A DNA stretch of 64,000 nt from Kofleriaceae bacterium (GCA_018057825.1 JAGPCY010000023.1:1-64000); one strand, 5' to 3'; shown: positions 41,725-51,488, numbered from the stretch's first letter. Numbers and translations are program-made. The notes: a model not told the origin generated them from the letters alone.

Positions 41725-42384
41725 ATGATCAAGATCAACCTCCTCCCGCAGCGCAAGCCGAAGAAGCAGGCCGAGCCCGGCCAGCTCGAGGTCGGCCTGG
41801 TCATGGCCGGGATCATGGGCGCGGCGGCGCTGGTCTACGTCGGCGTCCACCGCCCGGCCCAAGAGAAGCGCGATCGCCTGAACGCCGAGGCCGCGGAGAT
41901 CAACGAGCGCAACGCCCGGCTCAGCTCCAAGCTGGCCGATCTTCCGGCCTTGCAGGGCGCGGTCTCGGCCGAGACCAAGCGCAAGGAGTCCATCGACACC
42001 CTGGTCGGGACGACGATCCTGCCCGACAACGTCCTCTACGAGCTGTCCCAGATCCTGTCGAGCGACGGCCCGACGATGTCGGACGCCATGAGCACGTTGA
42101 CCGGGACCACCAGCGATGGCGATCCCAACAAGCGGTTCAACCCCGACTGGGATCCCAAGCACGTCTGGATCAAGAGCTTCACGACCAAGGGCGACACCTT
42201 CACGCTCGCGGGCGGCGCCCAGGCCGAGTCCGACATCCCGCAGCTCGCCAAGCGCATGGCGGCGTCGGTGTACTTCCGGGACGTGACCTCGCCGTCGTCC
42301 AAGCGGATCGAACCGACCGGCGGCGCCGGCGGCGCCGACACCGCGTTCTACGAGTTCACGCTGAGCGGAAAGGTGCTGTACTGA
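41725..42384 (+). CDS. pilN: Type IV pilus alignment protein PilN
   Basis: A 219-residue bitopic protein. The conserved cytoplasmic IKINLLPQRKPKK at the N terminus is the PilM-binding site, followed by one membrane helix (GLVMAGIMGAAALVYVGV), a coiled coil and a periplasmic ferredoxin-like domain. Pairs with PilO. Its stop overlaps the pilO start. Confidence 0.93.
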   Translation: MIKINLLPQRKPKKQAEPGQLEVGLVMAGIMGAAALVYVGVHRPAQEKRDRLNAEAAEINERNARLSSKLADLPALQGAVSAETKRKESIDTLVGTTILPDNVLYELSQILSSDGPTMSDAMSTLTGTTSDGDPNKRFNPDWDPKHVWIKSFTTKGDTFTLAGGAQAESDIPQLAKRMAASVYFRDVTSPSSKRIEPTGGAGGADTAFYEFTLSGKVLY

Positions 42385-43238
42385 TGGCCGGTCGCATCGC
42401 CGACTTCGCCCGCCGGCCGCCGCGCGAGCGCGCCGCGATCTACGCCGGCGTGATCGCGCTCCTCGGCCTCTTGTACTGGCAGTTCGGGCTGTCGCCCGTC
42501 CGCAAGGCGGGCAAGGACGCCGAGGCTGAGCTGGCCTCGGCGCAGGAGCAGGGGCGCAAGCTCAACAAGGACAAGCGCGCGCGCGACGAGCTCCTGTCGC
42601 AGCAGGAGAAGCTGAAGGAGCAGATCGAGCAGAACCAGAAGGCGCTGCCGACCGACGCCGAGATGCCGGCGTTCTTCGACATGCTGGCGCGGCGCTTCGC
42701 CGAGGCCGGGGTGCTGGTGCGGCGGCGCGAGGTCCGGCCCGAGGTGACCGTCGAGAACTTCATCAAGGCGCCGGTCGAGGTCGAGATCTCCGGCACCTAC
42801 TACCAGCTCATGCAGTTCTTCGCGTCGCTGCGGCCGCGGTCCGACGGCGGCACCGCGCCCGGCAACGCCGCCACCGAGAAGGATCGCATCGTCACCGTCG
42901 AGGATCTATCGGTGTTCGACCCGCGCGTGGTCAACAACCAGCTCATCCTCACCGCCAAGTTCCAGGCCTCGACGTTCCGGGCCACGCCGGCGGCGCCGCC
43001 CGCCGCCACGCCGGGGAAGCCGGCGGCCGCACCGGCGCAACCGGCCAAGCCCGCCGCGCCGCCCGCGGGTGCCGCGGTGCCGGGCCAGGCGGTGACCCCG
43101 GCGGCGGCCAAGCAGGCGGCAGACGCCGCCAACGCCGCCACGATCGATCGGGCTCGCGTCGACGGCGAGCCGCCGGTCGGCACCGGGACCGGCTCGGGCT
43201 CGGGCAGCGGCGCCGATCGCCTGAAGGGAGGCCTGTGA
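42384..43238 (+). CDS. pilO: Type IV pilus alignment protein PilO
   Basis: A 284-residue bitopic protein: one helix (AAIYAGVIALLGLLYWQF), coiled coil about 45-90, and a ferredoxin-like core with PAFFDMLARRFAEAGV and YYQLMQFFASL. An additional Ala/Pro-rich C-terminal tail of about 75 residues is longer than in most PilO proteins. Forms the periplasmic PilN-PilO frame that contacts PilP. Confidence 0.92.
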   Translation: MAGRIADFARRPPRERAAIYAGVIALLGLLYWQFGLSPVRKAGKDAEAELASAQEQGRKLNKDKRARDELLSQQEKLKEQIEQNQKALPTDAEMPAFFDMLARRFAEAGVLVRRREVRPEVTVENFIKAPVEVEISGTYYQLMQFFASLRPRSDGGTAPGNAATEKDRIVTVEDLSVFDPRVVNNQLILTAKFQASTFRATPAAPPAATPGKPAAAPAQPAKPAAPPAGAAVPGQAVTPAAAKQAADAANAATIDRARVDGEPPVGTGTGSGSGSGADRLKGGL

Positions 43239-43990
43239 TGCGCGCGCTCGCCTGGCTCGCCACCGCGGGCCTGCTCCTGGTCGCGTGCGGCGGCGAAGAT
43301 GAGCCGCCGCCGCCGCCGCCCAAGTCGCAGCCGGTGGCCGCCAACCCGGCGGCCAAGCCGACCCGCGGCGCCGGCGCCACCACCGGCACGCTCACCACCT
43401 ACGCCAAGGTCGAGGGCCGCCCCGAGCTCAACCCGGCCGAGGTGAAGACGATCCGCCACCGCTTCACCGCCAACGACTTCGTCCCCGACCCGACCGGCAG
43501 CGGCAACCGCGATCCGTTCCGCAGCTACGTGATCGCGCAGGTCAACATCAACACCGGTCCCGAGAGCGACGACAAGCCCGATCCGGCGGCGCAGTCGGAG
43601 AAGTGCGCCAACAAGAAGGTCGCGGCGACCGGCTACTCGACCCATGAGCTCAAGCTGATCGGCGTGATCACCCGCGGCACGGTCCGGCTCGCGACGTTCT
43701 CCGACACCGGCGGCGTCGGCTGGGTGGTGCGGCGCGGCGACTGCATCGGCAGCGAGCGGGCCCGGGTCAAGCTGATCGGCGAGGGCTTCGTCACCCTCGA
43801 GTATCCGTCCGCTGGCGCCGCGGCGGCCACCGCCGGCAGCACCGCCGACGAGCGCGAGTTCCGGCTGCGCGAGCGCGAGCTGATCGACGAGATTGGCACC
43901 GCCCTCGACGAAGACGATGAGAGTCCCCGCATCCGCCGTCGCGCCCGGTCGCCTGAGCGCCCGAGCGCCCTCGGCGCCCAACCCCAGTAG
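43238..43990 (+). CDS. pilP: Type IV pilus lipoprotein PilP
   Basis: A 250-residue lipoprotein (lipobox LLVAC). A long disordered linker leads to the beta-sandwich domain with DPFRSYV, YSTHELKLIGVITRG and GVGWVVRRGDCIGSERARVKLIGEGFVTLEY. PilP bridges PilNO to the secretin PilQ. GGGAGG six bases before ATG 43238 favours this start over the adjoining GTG 43235. Confidence 0.93.
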   Translation: MRALAWLATAGLLLVACGGEDEPPPPPPKSQPVAANPAAKPTRGAGATTGTLTTYAKVEGRPELNPAEVKTIRHRFTANDFVPDPTGSGNRDPFRSYVIAQVNINTGPESDDKPDPAAQSEKCANKKVAATGYSTHELKLIGVITRGTVRLATFSDTGGVGWVVRRGDCIGSERARVKLIGEGFVTLEYPSAGAAAATAGSTADEREFRLRERELIDEIGTALDEDDESPRIRRRARSPERPSALGAQPQ

Positions 43991-44018
43991 CTGTACGTCG
44001 GAGCCGCGTCCCGTCGCC

Positions 44019-44100
44019 AAAAATTTGTGATCCTCGCGCGAGCGAGGCGACAATTTTATCCGGCCGTCATTCGGCCTCGAGGCGTCGCTCGGACGACGCC
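44019..44100 (+). promoter_or_regulatory. Three consecutive hairpins between pilP and pilQ
   Basis: First: CCTCGC-GCGA-GCGAGG (44032-44047), extended by nearly matching A/T-rich arms AAAATTTGT and ACAATTTT. Second: GGCCG-TCATT-CGGCC (44062-44076). Third: GGCGTCG-N6-CGACGCC (44081-44100). They fill the 161-base gap before pilQ and could attenuate, protect or terminate the message. GAGGAG precedes the pilQ ATG. Confidence 0.65.
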
Positions 44101-44151
44101 ACGCCCCTGGTCTGCCGTCACCGCCCGCGGGGCTGTCCCCGAGGAGTCGCC

Positions 44152-47100
44152 ATGATCGATCGCACTCTCACCACCATCGTCGCCGTCACCGCGCTCGCCC
44201 TGTGCGGGGTCTTCGGCGAGGCCGCGGCCGGGCCTGACAACCAGATCGGCGCGGTGGCGATCGACGATGATCGCGGCACGACCACGATCCGCCTGCGCGG
44301 CTCGGACACGCCGACCTTCACCGTCTACAAGCTCGAGCGACCGACGCGGGTCGTGGTCGACCTGGCGTCGGCGGCCTTGACCGACGCGGTCCGCGGCGAC
44401 GACGCCGCGGTGACCTTCCCGGTCGGCTCGTGGGCGGTCGGCCAGGTCGCCGCGATGTCGCTCGAGGATGGCAGCGCCGGCGTCCGGGTGGTCGCGACCC
44501 TGGCGCGGCCCGGGCGCTACGACGTCCGCGCCGACGGCAAGGACGTGATCATCACGGTGACCGCGCGCGATCCCGCGCCGACCACCGCCAGCCCGGCCGC
44601 GCTGGCCGCCGCCCACGCCGCGGCCGCGGCGGCCAAGACCGACGCCGAGCGGGCGCGGGCCGAGGCCGCGCGCACGACCGCCGCCGCCAACGCCGCGACC
44701 GCGGCGGCCAAGACCGACGCCGAGCGGGCGCGGGCCGAGGCCGCGCGGACGACCGCCGCCGCCAACGCCGCGACCGCCGCGGCCAAGACCGACGCCGAGC
44801 GGGCGCGGGCCGAGGCCGCGCGCATGACCGCCGCCGCCAACGCCGCGACCGCCGCCGCCGCGGCCGCGAAGCGCGACGCCGAGGCCGCCAAGCGCGAGGC
44901 CGCCGCCGCCAAGGTCGCGGCCGACGCCGAGGCCCGCCGCGCCGCCGCCGCCGCGACCGCCGCCGCCGCCGCCCAGCGCGCCCGCCTCGACGCCGGCGCC
45001 GCCGATCGCGCGGCCGCCGACCGCCAGCTCGCCGCTGCTCAGGCCGCCGCGACCGCCGCCGCCGCCGCCGCCGATCGCGCGGCCGCCGAGGCGGTGCGGA
45101 CCCAGCTCGCGGCCCAGGCCACCCAGGACGCGGCCGCCGCCGAGCTGGCCCGCGCCAAGCGCCTCACCGACGACGCGACCCGCGAGGCCGCGCGGATCCG
45201 CGAGCAGGCCGCGGTCGCCGCCGCCCGCACGCGCGAGGACGCCGCCCGCGAGCTGGCCGCCGCCCAGGTCGCCATCGAGCGCGATCGCAAGGCCGCCGAG
45301 GCGGCCCGCGCCGAGGCCGACCGCGTGCTGGCGTCGGCCCGCGCCGAGCAGCAGCGCGTCGCCGCGGTGACCCGCGAGGCCGCCGAGCGCGCCGCCGCCG
45401 CCACCGACACCCAGCGCGCCGCCGAGGCGCGTCAGGCCAAGGCGGTCGCCGCCGCCGCCGCCGCCGCCCAGGATCGCGCCGCCGCCGAGGCGGCCCTGGC
45501 CACCGCGACCGCGCAGCGCGAGGCCGCGGCCTCGGCGCGTGGCGACGCGACCCAGGCCCGCGCCGCGGCGGAGGCCGCGGTGCGCGCCGCCAACCAGCGG
45601 CTGGCCAAGGCCGACGCCGCGCGGCAGTCCGCCGAGGAGGCCCGCCGCGCCAGCGAGGCCGCCTTGGCCGCCGCGCGATCCGAGCTGGCCGGCGCGCGCG
45701 CCGCCCAGGGCGACGCCGCCGCCGCGCGCCTGGCGGCCGAGGCTGGGGCCAAGCGCGCCCTCGAGGAGCGGGCCGCGGCCGAGGCCGCGCGGGCCCGCGC
45801 CAGCCAGCGCGCCGAGGAGCTGATCGCCGCGGCCGAGCGAGCCGAGGTCCGCCGCCGCGACGCCGAGCAGGCGGCCCAGGTCGCGACCGCCGCCGCCGCC
45901 GCCGCCGAGGCCCAGCGGACCGACGCCCAGCGCGCCGCCGCCGCCGCCCGCGTCGCCCGGGCCGCCGACGAGCGGGCCGCGGCCGAGGCCAAGGCCGCCG
46001 CCGCCAAGTCCATGGCCGACGCCCAGGTCGCCCGGGCCGCCGAGGAGCGGGCCGCGGCCGAGGCCGAGGCCGCCGCCGCCAAGTCCGTCGCCGACGCCCA
46101 GGTCGCTCGGGCCGCCGACGAGCGGGCCGCGGCCGAGGCCAAGGCCGCCGCCGCCAAGGCGCAGGCTGACGCCCGCGCCGCCCGCGCCGCCGAGGAGCGG
46201 GCGATCGCCGAGGCCCAGCGGCTCGCGGCCAAGACCGTGGCCGACGCCCGCGCCGCCCGCGCCGCCGAGGAGCGCGCCGCGGCCGAGGCCAAGGCCCTCG
46301 CCGCCCAGACCATCGCCGCCGCCCGCGCCGCCCGCGAGGCCGAGGAGCAGGCCGCGCAGCGCCGGGTCGCCGATCTCGACGCTGCGGCGGACGCCGCCGC
46401 CGCCCGCACCCGGGTCGAGGAGCAGAAGGCCGCCGCCGCGGCGAAGGCCCGCGCCGACGAGGAGAAGGCCGCGGCCGCCGCGGCCAAGACCCGCACCGAT
46501 GAGGAGAAGGCCGCGGCCGCTGCGGCCAAGACCCGCGCCGACGAGGAGAAGGCCGCGGCCGCTGCGGCCAAGACCCGCGCCGACGAGGAGAAGGCCGCAG
46601 CAGCCGCCGCCAAGACCCGCGCCGACGAGGAGAAGGCCGCGGCCGCCGCGGCGAAGACCCGCGTCGACGAGGAGAAGGCCGCGGCCGCCGCCGCCAAGGC
46701 GCGGGCGGTCGCCGAGGCCCAGCGCGCCGAGGCCGAGCAGGCCGCCGCCGCCCTCGCGACCTCGCTGGCCGCCCACCAGCGCGCCGTCGATGCCGCTCGG
46801 CGCCAGGCCGCGGCCGCCGAGGCCGCGCGCGCCACCGCCGATGCGCAGCGCCACGCCAGCGCCGCCGACAAGGCCAAGGCCGCCGCCGCCGTCGAGGCCG
46901 CGACCAAGGCCGCGGCCGCCGCCGAGGCCGAGCTGGCGACCCGCACCGCCGACGTCACCGCCCGCCGGCGCGAGGTCGAGCGCCTCGACGCCGCCAAGGC
47001 CGAGGCCACCACCGAGCTGGCCCGCCACCAGGCCGCCGCCGTCGCCGCGCGCCAGGCCCGCGCCGCCGAGGAGCAGCGCCTCGCCGACGCCCGCGCGGCC

Positions 47101-49017
47101 CGCGCCGCCGAGGAGCAGGCCCTGGCCAAGCTCCGCGCAGCCACCGCCGCCGCCAAGGTCGCGGCCGCCGCGCCGCCGCCGGTCGCTGCCACCCCGGCGG
47201 CGCCGCCGGTGACCGTCGCCGCCCGGCCGGCCACGTCGGCGCCGACGGCCAAGCCCACGCCCAGCGCCAAGCCGGCGCCGACGGCCAAGCCCACGCCCGC
47301 CGCGCCCACCACCCAGATCACCGGCGTGACCTTCGCCCGCGACGCCGACGGCCAGGTCGTGACGATCGCCCTCGACGGCGACGGGGCCACCGCCGAGCTG
47401 GTCCGCGCCGACGGCCGCACCGCCGAGCTGGTCGTGCGCGGCGCCGCGCTGCCGGCGCGCTTGACCAAGACCCTCGACACCTCGCGCTTCGGCGGCCCGG
47501 TCCGCACGGTCTCGAGCTACACCGATCGCGCCACCGGCGAGGTCCGGGTCGCGGTCAGCCTGGCCGCCGACGCCATCCCGCGCCTCGACACCCGGTCCGG
47601 CGCGGTCGAGCTGCGCTTCGCCAACGCCGCGGTCACCGCCCGGCGGCTGCCCAGCCCGGTGGTCGGCGGCTTCGGCGCCACCTCGGCGCCGGTGACCCAG
47701 ACCTCGGTCGCGCAGCTCGGCAAGCGCCGGGTGTTCCGCGGGCCGACCATCGACCTCGACTTCAAGGACGCCGACATCCACGACCTGCTGCGGGCCCTGG
47801 CCCGGGTCGGCAACGTCAACATCGTCGTGCCCGACGAGATCAACGCCTCGGTCACGGTCCAGCTCAAGCGGGTGCCGTGGGACCAGGCCCTCGAGGTCAT
47901 CCTCGCCGCCAAGGGCCTGTGGTACCGCAAGGACGGCAACATGTACCGCATCGGCGACCGCAAGGTCCTCGACGCGGAGGACGAGGCCGAGGCCGCGCGC
48001 CGCAAGGCCATGATCGAGCTCGAGGCCCCCAAGCCCGAGGTCTTCACGCTCAACTACGCCGACGCCGCGTCGCTGGCGACCAAGATGGCGCCGCTCCTGT
48101 CGCCCAAGGGCAAGGTCGAGGTCGACGAGCGCACCAACTCGCTCATCATCAACGACGTCGGCGCCAACCGCCGCGAGATCGTCGACCTGGCGGCCCGCCT
48201 CGACACCCAGACGCCGCAGATCTCGATCGAGGCCCGCATCGTCGAGGCCCGCAGCGGGTTCCGCCGCGAGTTCGGCATCCAGTGGGGCGGTCGCGCCGGG
48301 GTCGGCGCCGAGTCGGGCAACGCCACCGGCCTGATCTTCCCGTCGTCGATCGGCTTCGTCGGCGGCGCCGACGATCCGACCAACAAGCCGGGCACCGGCC
48401 TGCCGACGCCGTCGGACTTCGCGGTCAACCTGCCGGCTGGCGGCACCAACGGCGTGCTCGGCATGACCCTGGGCTCGGTCGGCGGCGCGGTCAACCTCAA
48501 CCTGCGCCTGAGCGCCCTCGAGGAGAGCGGCACCGCGCGCATCATCTCGGCGCCCAAGGTCACCGTGCTGAACAACGTCCAGGCGACGATGAAGCAGGGC
48601 ATCAAGATCCCGATCTCCCAGGTCTCGGCCCAGGGCACCCAGACCACCTTCGTCGAGGCCAACCTCGAGCTCAACGTCACGCCCTACGTGTCGCAGCGCG
48701 ACTGCTCAGTGGTGATGGACATCAACGTCGCCAAGGCCGAGCCCGACTTCTCGCGCCTCGGCGCCCGCGGCGATCCGACGATCCAGAACCGCGAGGCCCG
48801 GACTCGCATGCTGGTCGCCGACGGCGAGACCTCGGTGATGGGTGGCATCTACACCCGGTCGACCGCGCTCAACTACTCGAAGGTGCCGATCCTCGGCGAC
48901 ATCCCGGTGTTCGGCTGGCTGTTCAAGAGCCGCCGCGAGACCGACGACCGCGCCGAGCTCCTGATCTTCATCACGCCCAAGATCACCAACCGCGCGCTCC
49001 TGCGCTGCCAGGGCTAG
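44152..49017 (+). CDS. pilQ: Giant type IV pilus secretin PilQ
   Basis: A 1,621-residue outer-membrane secretin, about twice the usual length. Signal peptide (about 1-25); first AMIN domain (about 30-142); then about 855 residues (148-1003) of Ala/Glu/Arg/Lys-rich heptad-like sequence with many repeats (ADEEKAAAAAAKTR and AARAAEERAAAEAKA units), predicted to be a long coiled coil or single helix; a Pro linker (1005-1055); second AMIN domain (1056-1165); STN/N0 domain (about 1197-1270); N1 domain (about 1295-1370); and the secretin barrel ending ELLIFITPKITN. It forms the pilus pore and binds peptidoglycan through AMIN. The long insert is highly unusual. Confidence 0.93.
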   Translation: MIDRTLTTIVAVTALALCGVFGEAAAGPDNQIGAVAIDDDRGTTTIRLRGSDTPTFTVYKLERPTRVVVDLASAALTDAVRGDDAAVTFPVGSWAVGQVAAMSLEDGSAGVRVVATLARPGRYDVRADGKDVIITVTARDPAPTTASPAALAAAHAAAAAAKTDAERARAEAARTTAAANAATAAAKTDAERARAEAARTTAAANAATAAAKTDAERARAEAARMTAAANAATAAAAAAKRDAEAAKREAAAAKVAADAEARRAAAAATAAAAAQRARLDAGAADRAAADRQLAAAQAAATAAAAAADRAAAEAVRTQLAAQATQDAAAAELARAKRLTDDATREAARIREQAAVAAARTREDAARELAAAQVAIERDRKAAEAARAEADRVLASARAEQQRVAAVTREAAERAAAATDTQRAAEARQAKAVAAAAAAAQDRAAAEAALATATAQREAAASARGDATQARAAAEAAVRAANQRLAKADAARQSAEEARRASEAALAAARSELAGARAAQGDAAAARLAAEAGAKRALEERAAAEAARARASQRAEELIAAAERAEVRRRDAEQAAQVATAAAAAAEAQRTDAQRAAAAARVARAADERAAAEAKAAAAKSMADAQVARAAEERAAAEAEAAAAKSVADAQVARAADERAAAEAKAAAAKAQADARAARAAEERAIAEAQRLAAKTVADARAARAAEERAAAEAKALAAQTIAAARAAREAEEQAAQRRVADLDAAADAAAARTRVEEQKAAAAAKARADEEKAAAAAAKTRTDEEKAAAAAAKTRADEEKAAAAAAKTRADEEKAAAAAAKTRADEEKAAAAAAKTRVDEEKAAAAAAKARAVAEAQRAEAEQAAAALATSLAAHQRAVDAARRQAAAAEAARATADAQRHASAADKAKAAAAVEAATKAAAAAEAELATRTADVTARRREVERLDAAKAEATTELARHQAAAVAARQARAAEEQRLADARAARAAEEQALAKLRAATAAAKVAAAAPPPVAATPAAPPVTVAARPATSAPTAKPTPSAKPAPTAKPTPAAPTTQITGVTFARDADGQVVTIALDGDGATAELVRADGRTAELVVRGAALPARLTKTLDTSRFGGPVRTVSSYTDRATGEVRVAVSLAADAIPRLDTRSGAVELRFANAAVTARRLPSPVVGGFGATSAPVTQTSVAQLGKRRVFRGPTIDLDFKDADIHDLLRALARVGNVNIVVPDEINASVTVQLKRVPWDQALEVILAAKGLWYRKDGNMYRIGDRKVLDAEDEAEAARRKAMIELEAPKPEVFTLNYADAASLATKMAPLLSPKGKVEVDERTNSLIINDVGANRREIVDLAARLDTQTPQISIEARIVEARSGFRREFGIQWGGRAGVGAESGNATGLIFPSSIGFVGGADDPTNKPGTGLPTPSDFAVNLPAGGTNGVLGMTLGSVGGAVNLNLRLSALEESGTARIISAPKVTVLNNVQATMKQGIKIPISQVSAQGTQTTFVEANLELNVTPYVSQRDCSVVMDINVAKAEPDFSRLGARGDPTIQNREARTRMLVADGETSVMGGIYTRSTALNYSKVPILGDIPVFGWLFKSRRETDDRAELLIFITPKITNRALLRCQG

Positions 49018-49023
49018 CGCGCG

Positions 49024-50595
49024 ATGGGCCCGGTCTTCCTGATCGGGTTTCCGGGCGCGGGCAAGTCGACGGTCGCTCGGCTGGCCGCCGCCGCCCTCGG
49101 TCGGCGCGCCGTCGATCTCGACGACGCCATCGCCGCCGCCGCCGGGCGCACCGTGCCCGAGCTGGTGGCGGCCGACCTGGCCGACTTCCGCCGCCGCGAG
49201 GCCGCGGCCCTGGCCGAGGTCGCGGCCGCGGTCGACGCCCCGGTGGTCGCGGTCGGCGGTGGCGCCCCGGTCGAGCCGGGCAACCTGGCGCGCATGATGG
49301 CCGCCGGGCTGGTGGTCGCCCTCGACGTCGACCTCGACGTCGCCCTGGCCCGGATCGCCCCCGGGAGCCGGCCGCTCCTCGATCGGCCGCGGGCCGAGGT
49401 CGAGGCGCGCTACGCCGCGCGCGCCCCGGTGTACCGCCGAGCCCACGCCACCGTGGCCGGCGGACGCGACGCCGCGACCACCGCCGCCGAGCTGGTCGCG
49501 CTGATCGCACGGGTCGAGGCCGGCGGCGGGCCGCGGCCGTGGGTCGCGCTCGGCGACCGCAGCTACCCGATCGCGATCGGCGACGGCGCCCTGGCCGACC
49601 TCGTCACCGCCCACCTCGGCCCCGGCCGCGGCGCGCTGGTCTTCGATCGCAACCTGGCGCCCCACGTCGAGGCCGCGGTCGCGGCCCTGGCGGCGGCCGG
49701 CATCACCGTCGAGCCGATCGCGGTCGAGCCCGGCGAGGCCTCGAAGTCGTTGGCCGGCTACGGCGCCCTGGCCGAGGCGCTGATCGCCCGCGGCCTCGAT
49801 CGCGGCAGCACGATCTACGCCCTCGGCGGCGGCGTGATCGGCGATCTGGCCGGGTTCGTCGCCGCGACGTTGTTCCGCGGCGTCGACGTCGTGCACCTGC
49901 CGACCACGGTGGTGGCGATGACCGACTCGGCGATCGGCGGCAAGACCGCGATCGACGTCGCCGCCGGCAAGAACCTGCTCGGCGCGTTTCACCAGCCGCG
50001 CGCGGTGATCGCCCACCTGCCGCACCTCGCGACCCTGCCGCCGCGCGAGCGGGTCGCCGGCTTCGGCGAGCTGTGGAAGTACGCGCTCCTCGACGGCGAG
50101 CCGCTCTTGGCCGCGGTCGAGGCGGTGGCGCCGTGGGCCGCGACCACCGCGCCGCCGCCCCCCGCGCTGACCGCGGTCATCACCGCCGCCGCCACGCTCA
50201 AGGCCAACCTGGTCAGCGTCGACGAGCGCGAGCGCACCGGCCGGCGCGCGCTGCTCAACCTCGGCCACACCGTCGGTCACGCGATCGAGGCCGCCGCCGA
50301 CTGGCGCTTGCTCCACGGCGAGGCGGTGGCCCTGGGCCTGGTGGCGATGGCCCGGATCTCGGCTCGCCTCGGCCTGGCCGAGGCCGACCTCGAGCCCCGC
50401 GTGGTCGCGGCCCTGGCCGCCACCGGCCTGCCGACCGATCTCGAGCCGTGGCGGCGCCCCGAGGTGCTGGCCCGGATCGCGGTCGACAAGAAGCGCCACG
50501 GCGCGGCGGTGCGGTTCGTGGCCTGCGCCGGCCCGGGCGCGTGCCGCGTCGTCGAGGTGCCGGTGGCCGGGTTCGCCGATCTTTTGCGACCGTGA
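49024..50595 (+). CDS. aroKB: Fused shikimate kinase / 3-dehydroquinate synthase
   Basis: A 523-residue bifunctional enzyme. Residues 1 to about 165 are shikimate kinase (Walker A GFPGAGKST, DLDD substrate site, VAVGGGAP, RPLLDRPR). Residues about 172-523 are 3-dehydroquinate synthase (GGGVIGDLAGFVAATLFRG, IGGKTAIDVAAGKNLLG, NLGHTVGHAIE, LLHGEAVALG, DKKRHG). It catalyses steps two and five of the shikimate pathway. aroK-aroB next to pilMNOPQ is an old gene order; here the two are one chain. The shikimate kinase R-x2-E region reads DFRRREAAAL. Confidence 0.95.
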   Translation: MGPVFLIGFPGAGKSTVARLAAAALGRRAVDLDDAIAAAAGRTVPELVAADLADFRRREAAALAEVAAAVDAPVVAVGGGAPVEPGNLARMMAAGLVVALDVDLDVALARIAPGSRPLLDRPRAEVEARYAARAPVYRRAHATVAGGRDAATTAAELVALIARVEAGGGPRPWVALGDRSYPIAIGDGALADLVTAHLGPGRGALVFDRNLAPHVEAAVAALAAAGITVEPIAVEPGEASKSLAGYGALAEALIARGLDRGSTIYALGGGVIGDLAGFVAATLFRGVDVVHLPTTVVAMTDSAIGGKTAIDVAAGKNLLGAFHQPRAVIAHLPHLATLPPRERVAGFGELWKYALLDGEPLLAAVEAVAPWAATTAPPPPALTAVITAAATLKANLVSVDERERTGRRALLNLGHTVGHAIEAAADWRLLHGEAVALGLVAMARISARLGLAEADLEPRVVAALAATGLPTDLEPWRRPEVLARIAVDKKRHGAAVRFVACAGPGACRVVEVPVAGFADLLRP

Positions 50596-50613
50596 CCCTA
50601 ACTTTGCTACGCT
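50584..50613 (+). promoter_or_regulatory. Promoter TTGCGA-N18-TACGCT
   Basis: -35 TTGCGA (50584-50589) lies inside the end of aroKB; -10 TACGCT (50608-50613). The lipoprotein ATG follows 22 bases later with GAGGAG in front. The same TACGCT with an 18-base spacer is found at 54494-54523. Confidence 0.45.
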
Positions 50614-50635
50614 GGTTTTTCGTCGAGGAGACCCC

Positions 50636-51385
50636 ATGTCGCGCCTGTCGTCCGTCGCCACCCTGCTCCCGCTCGTCGCTCTGGCCGCGTGCGTCGACAA
50701 CGACGCCGACGCGGGGATGGTGATCCTGCGCAACGTCGCGCCCGAGGCGGGCTGCGTCGCCTCGACCGAGTCGAACGTCTTCCAGTCGTCGGGCAAGATC
50801 CAGGTCGACGCCCCGGTCGGCTACGTCTTCACGCCGCTGGTCCGCAACGACATGACCACGGTCGAGGGGCAGAACCTGACGCAGCGGACCATCTTCATCG
50901 AGTCGATCGACGCCACGATCGGCTTCCTCGACCCCGAGGTGTTCACCGAGGCCGAGCTGACCCAGCTCGAGGCCGATGGCCTGACCCGGTTCCGCACTCC
51001 CGCCTCGGGCTCGATCGACCCCAACGGTGGGCTGGTGACGCTCCAGGCGGTGATCGTCCCGCCCGAGCTGCTCGCCGCGATCGCCCCCAAGCTCACCCCG
51101 CAGCGCGACCGCATCACCCTCGACGTCCGGGTCCAGGCGCGCGGCACCAATGCCGGCACCTCGGTGACGTCGAACAGCTTCCGCTACCCCGTGCTGGTGT
51201 GCCGCGACTGTCTGGCCGGCGTGGTCGGGGCCTGTGACACGATCGATCCCGACGGCACCTACCAGCAGGGCGGGGCCTGCAACCCGCTGCAGGACGGCCT
51301 GGTCGACTGCTGCACCACCGCCGAGGGGACCCTGCGCTGCCCCGCGGTGGCCACGCCGACGTCGCCGGCCGCCGCGCCCCGCTGA
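50636..51385 (+). CDS. Hypothetical lipoprotein
   Basis: A 249-residue lipoprotein (lipobox LAAC at Cys19). The mature part is beta-rich (GYVFTPLVRNDMTTVEGQNLTQRTIFIESIDATIGFL) and ends with a cluster of cysteines (CRDCLAGVVGACDT, GGACNPLQDGLVDCCTTAEGTLRC). No family is recognised. It is encoded behind aroKB with its own probable promoter, so it need not belong to the shikimate genes. Confidence 0.7.
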   Translation: MSRLSSVATLLPLVALAACVDNDADAGMVILRNVAPEAGCVASTESNVFQSSGKIQVDAPVGYVFTPLVRNDMTTVEGQNLTQRTIFIESIDATIGFLDPEVFTEAELTQLEADGLTRFRTPASGSIDPNGGLVTLQAVIVPPELLAAIAPKLTPQRDRITLDVRVQARGTNAGTSVTSNSFRYPVLVCRDCLAGVVGACDTIDPDGTYQQGGACNPLQDGLVDCCTTAEGTLRCPAVATPTSPAAAPR

Positions 51386-51488
51386 TCGCCGCCCGGACGG
51401 CGAATGCCGCCGGGCCGGGCCGGGCCGCCGAGGCCCCGTGATATAACGACCCCCCACGCCGCGCTGGCCTGGTAGCCGAGGAGCCCGC

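Noticed and set aside
44056-47781. Antisense ORF of over 1,200 codons opposite pilQ, rich in glycine and leucine
   Set aside because: It mirrors the alanine-rich coil of PilQ in high-GC DNA. It has no domain, and the sense frame is clearly PilQ. The same applies to the long antisense ORFs opposite accC, the kinase-ATPase fusion and the large TPR gene.
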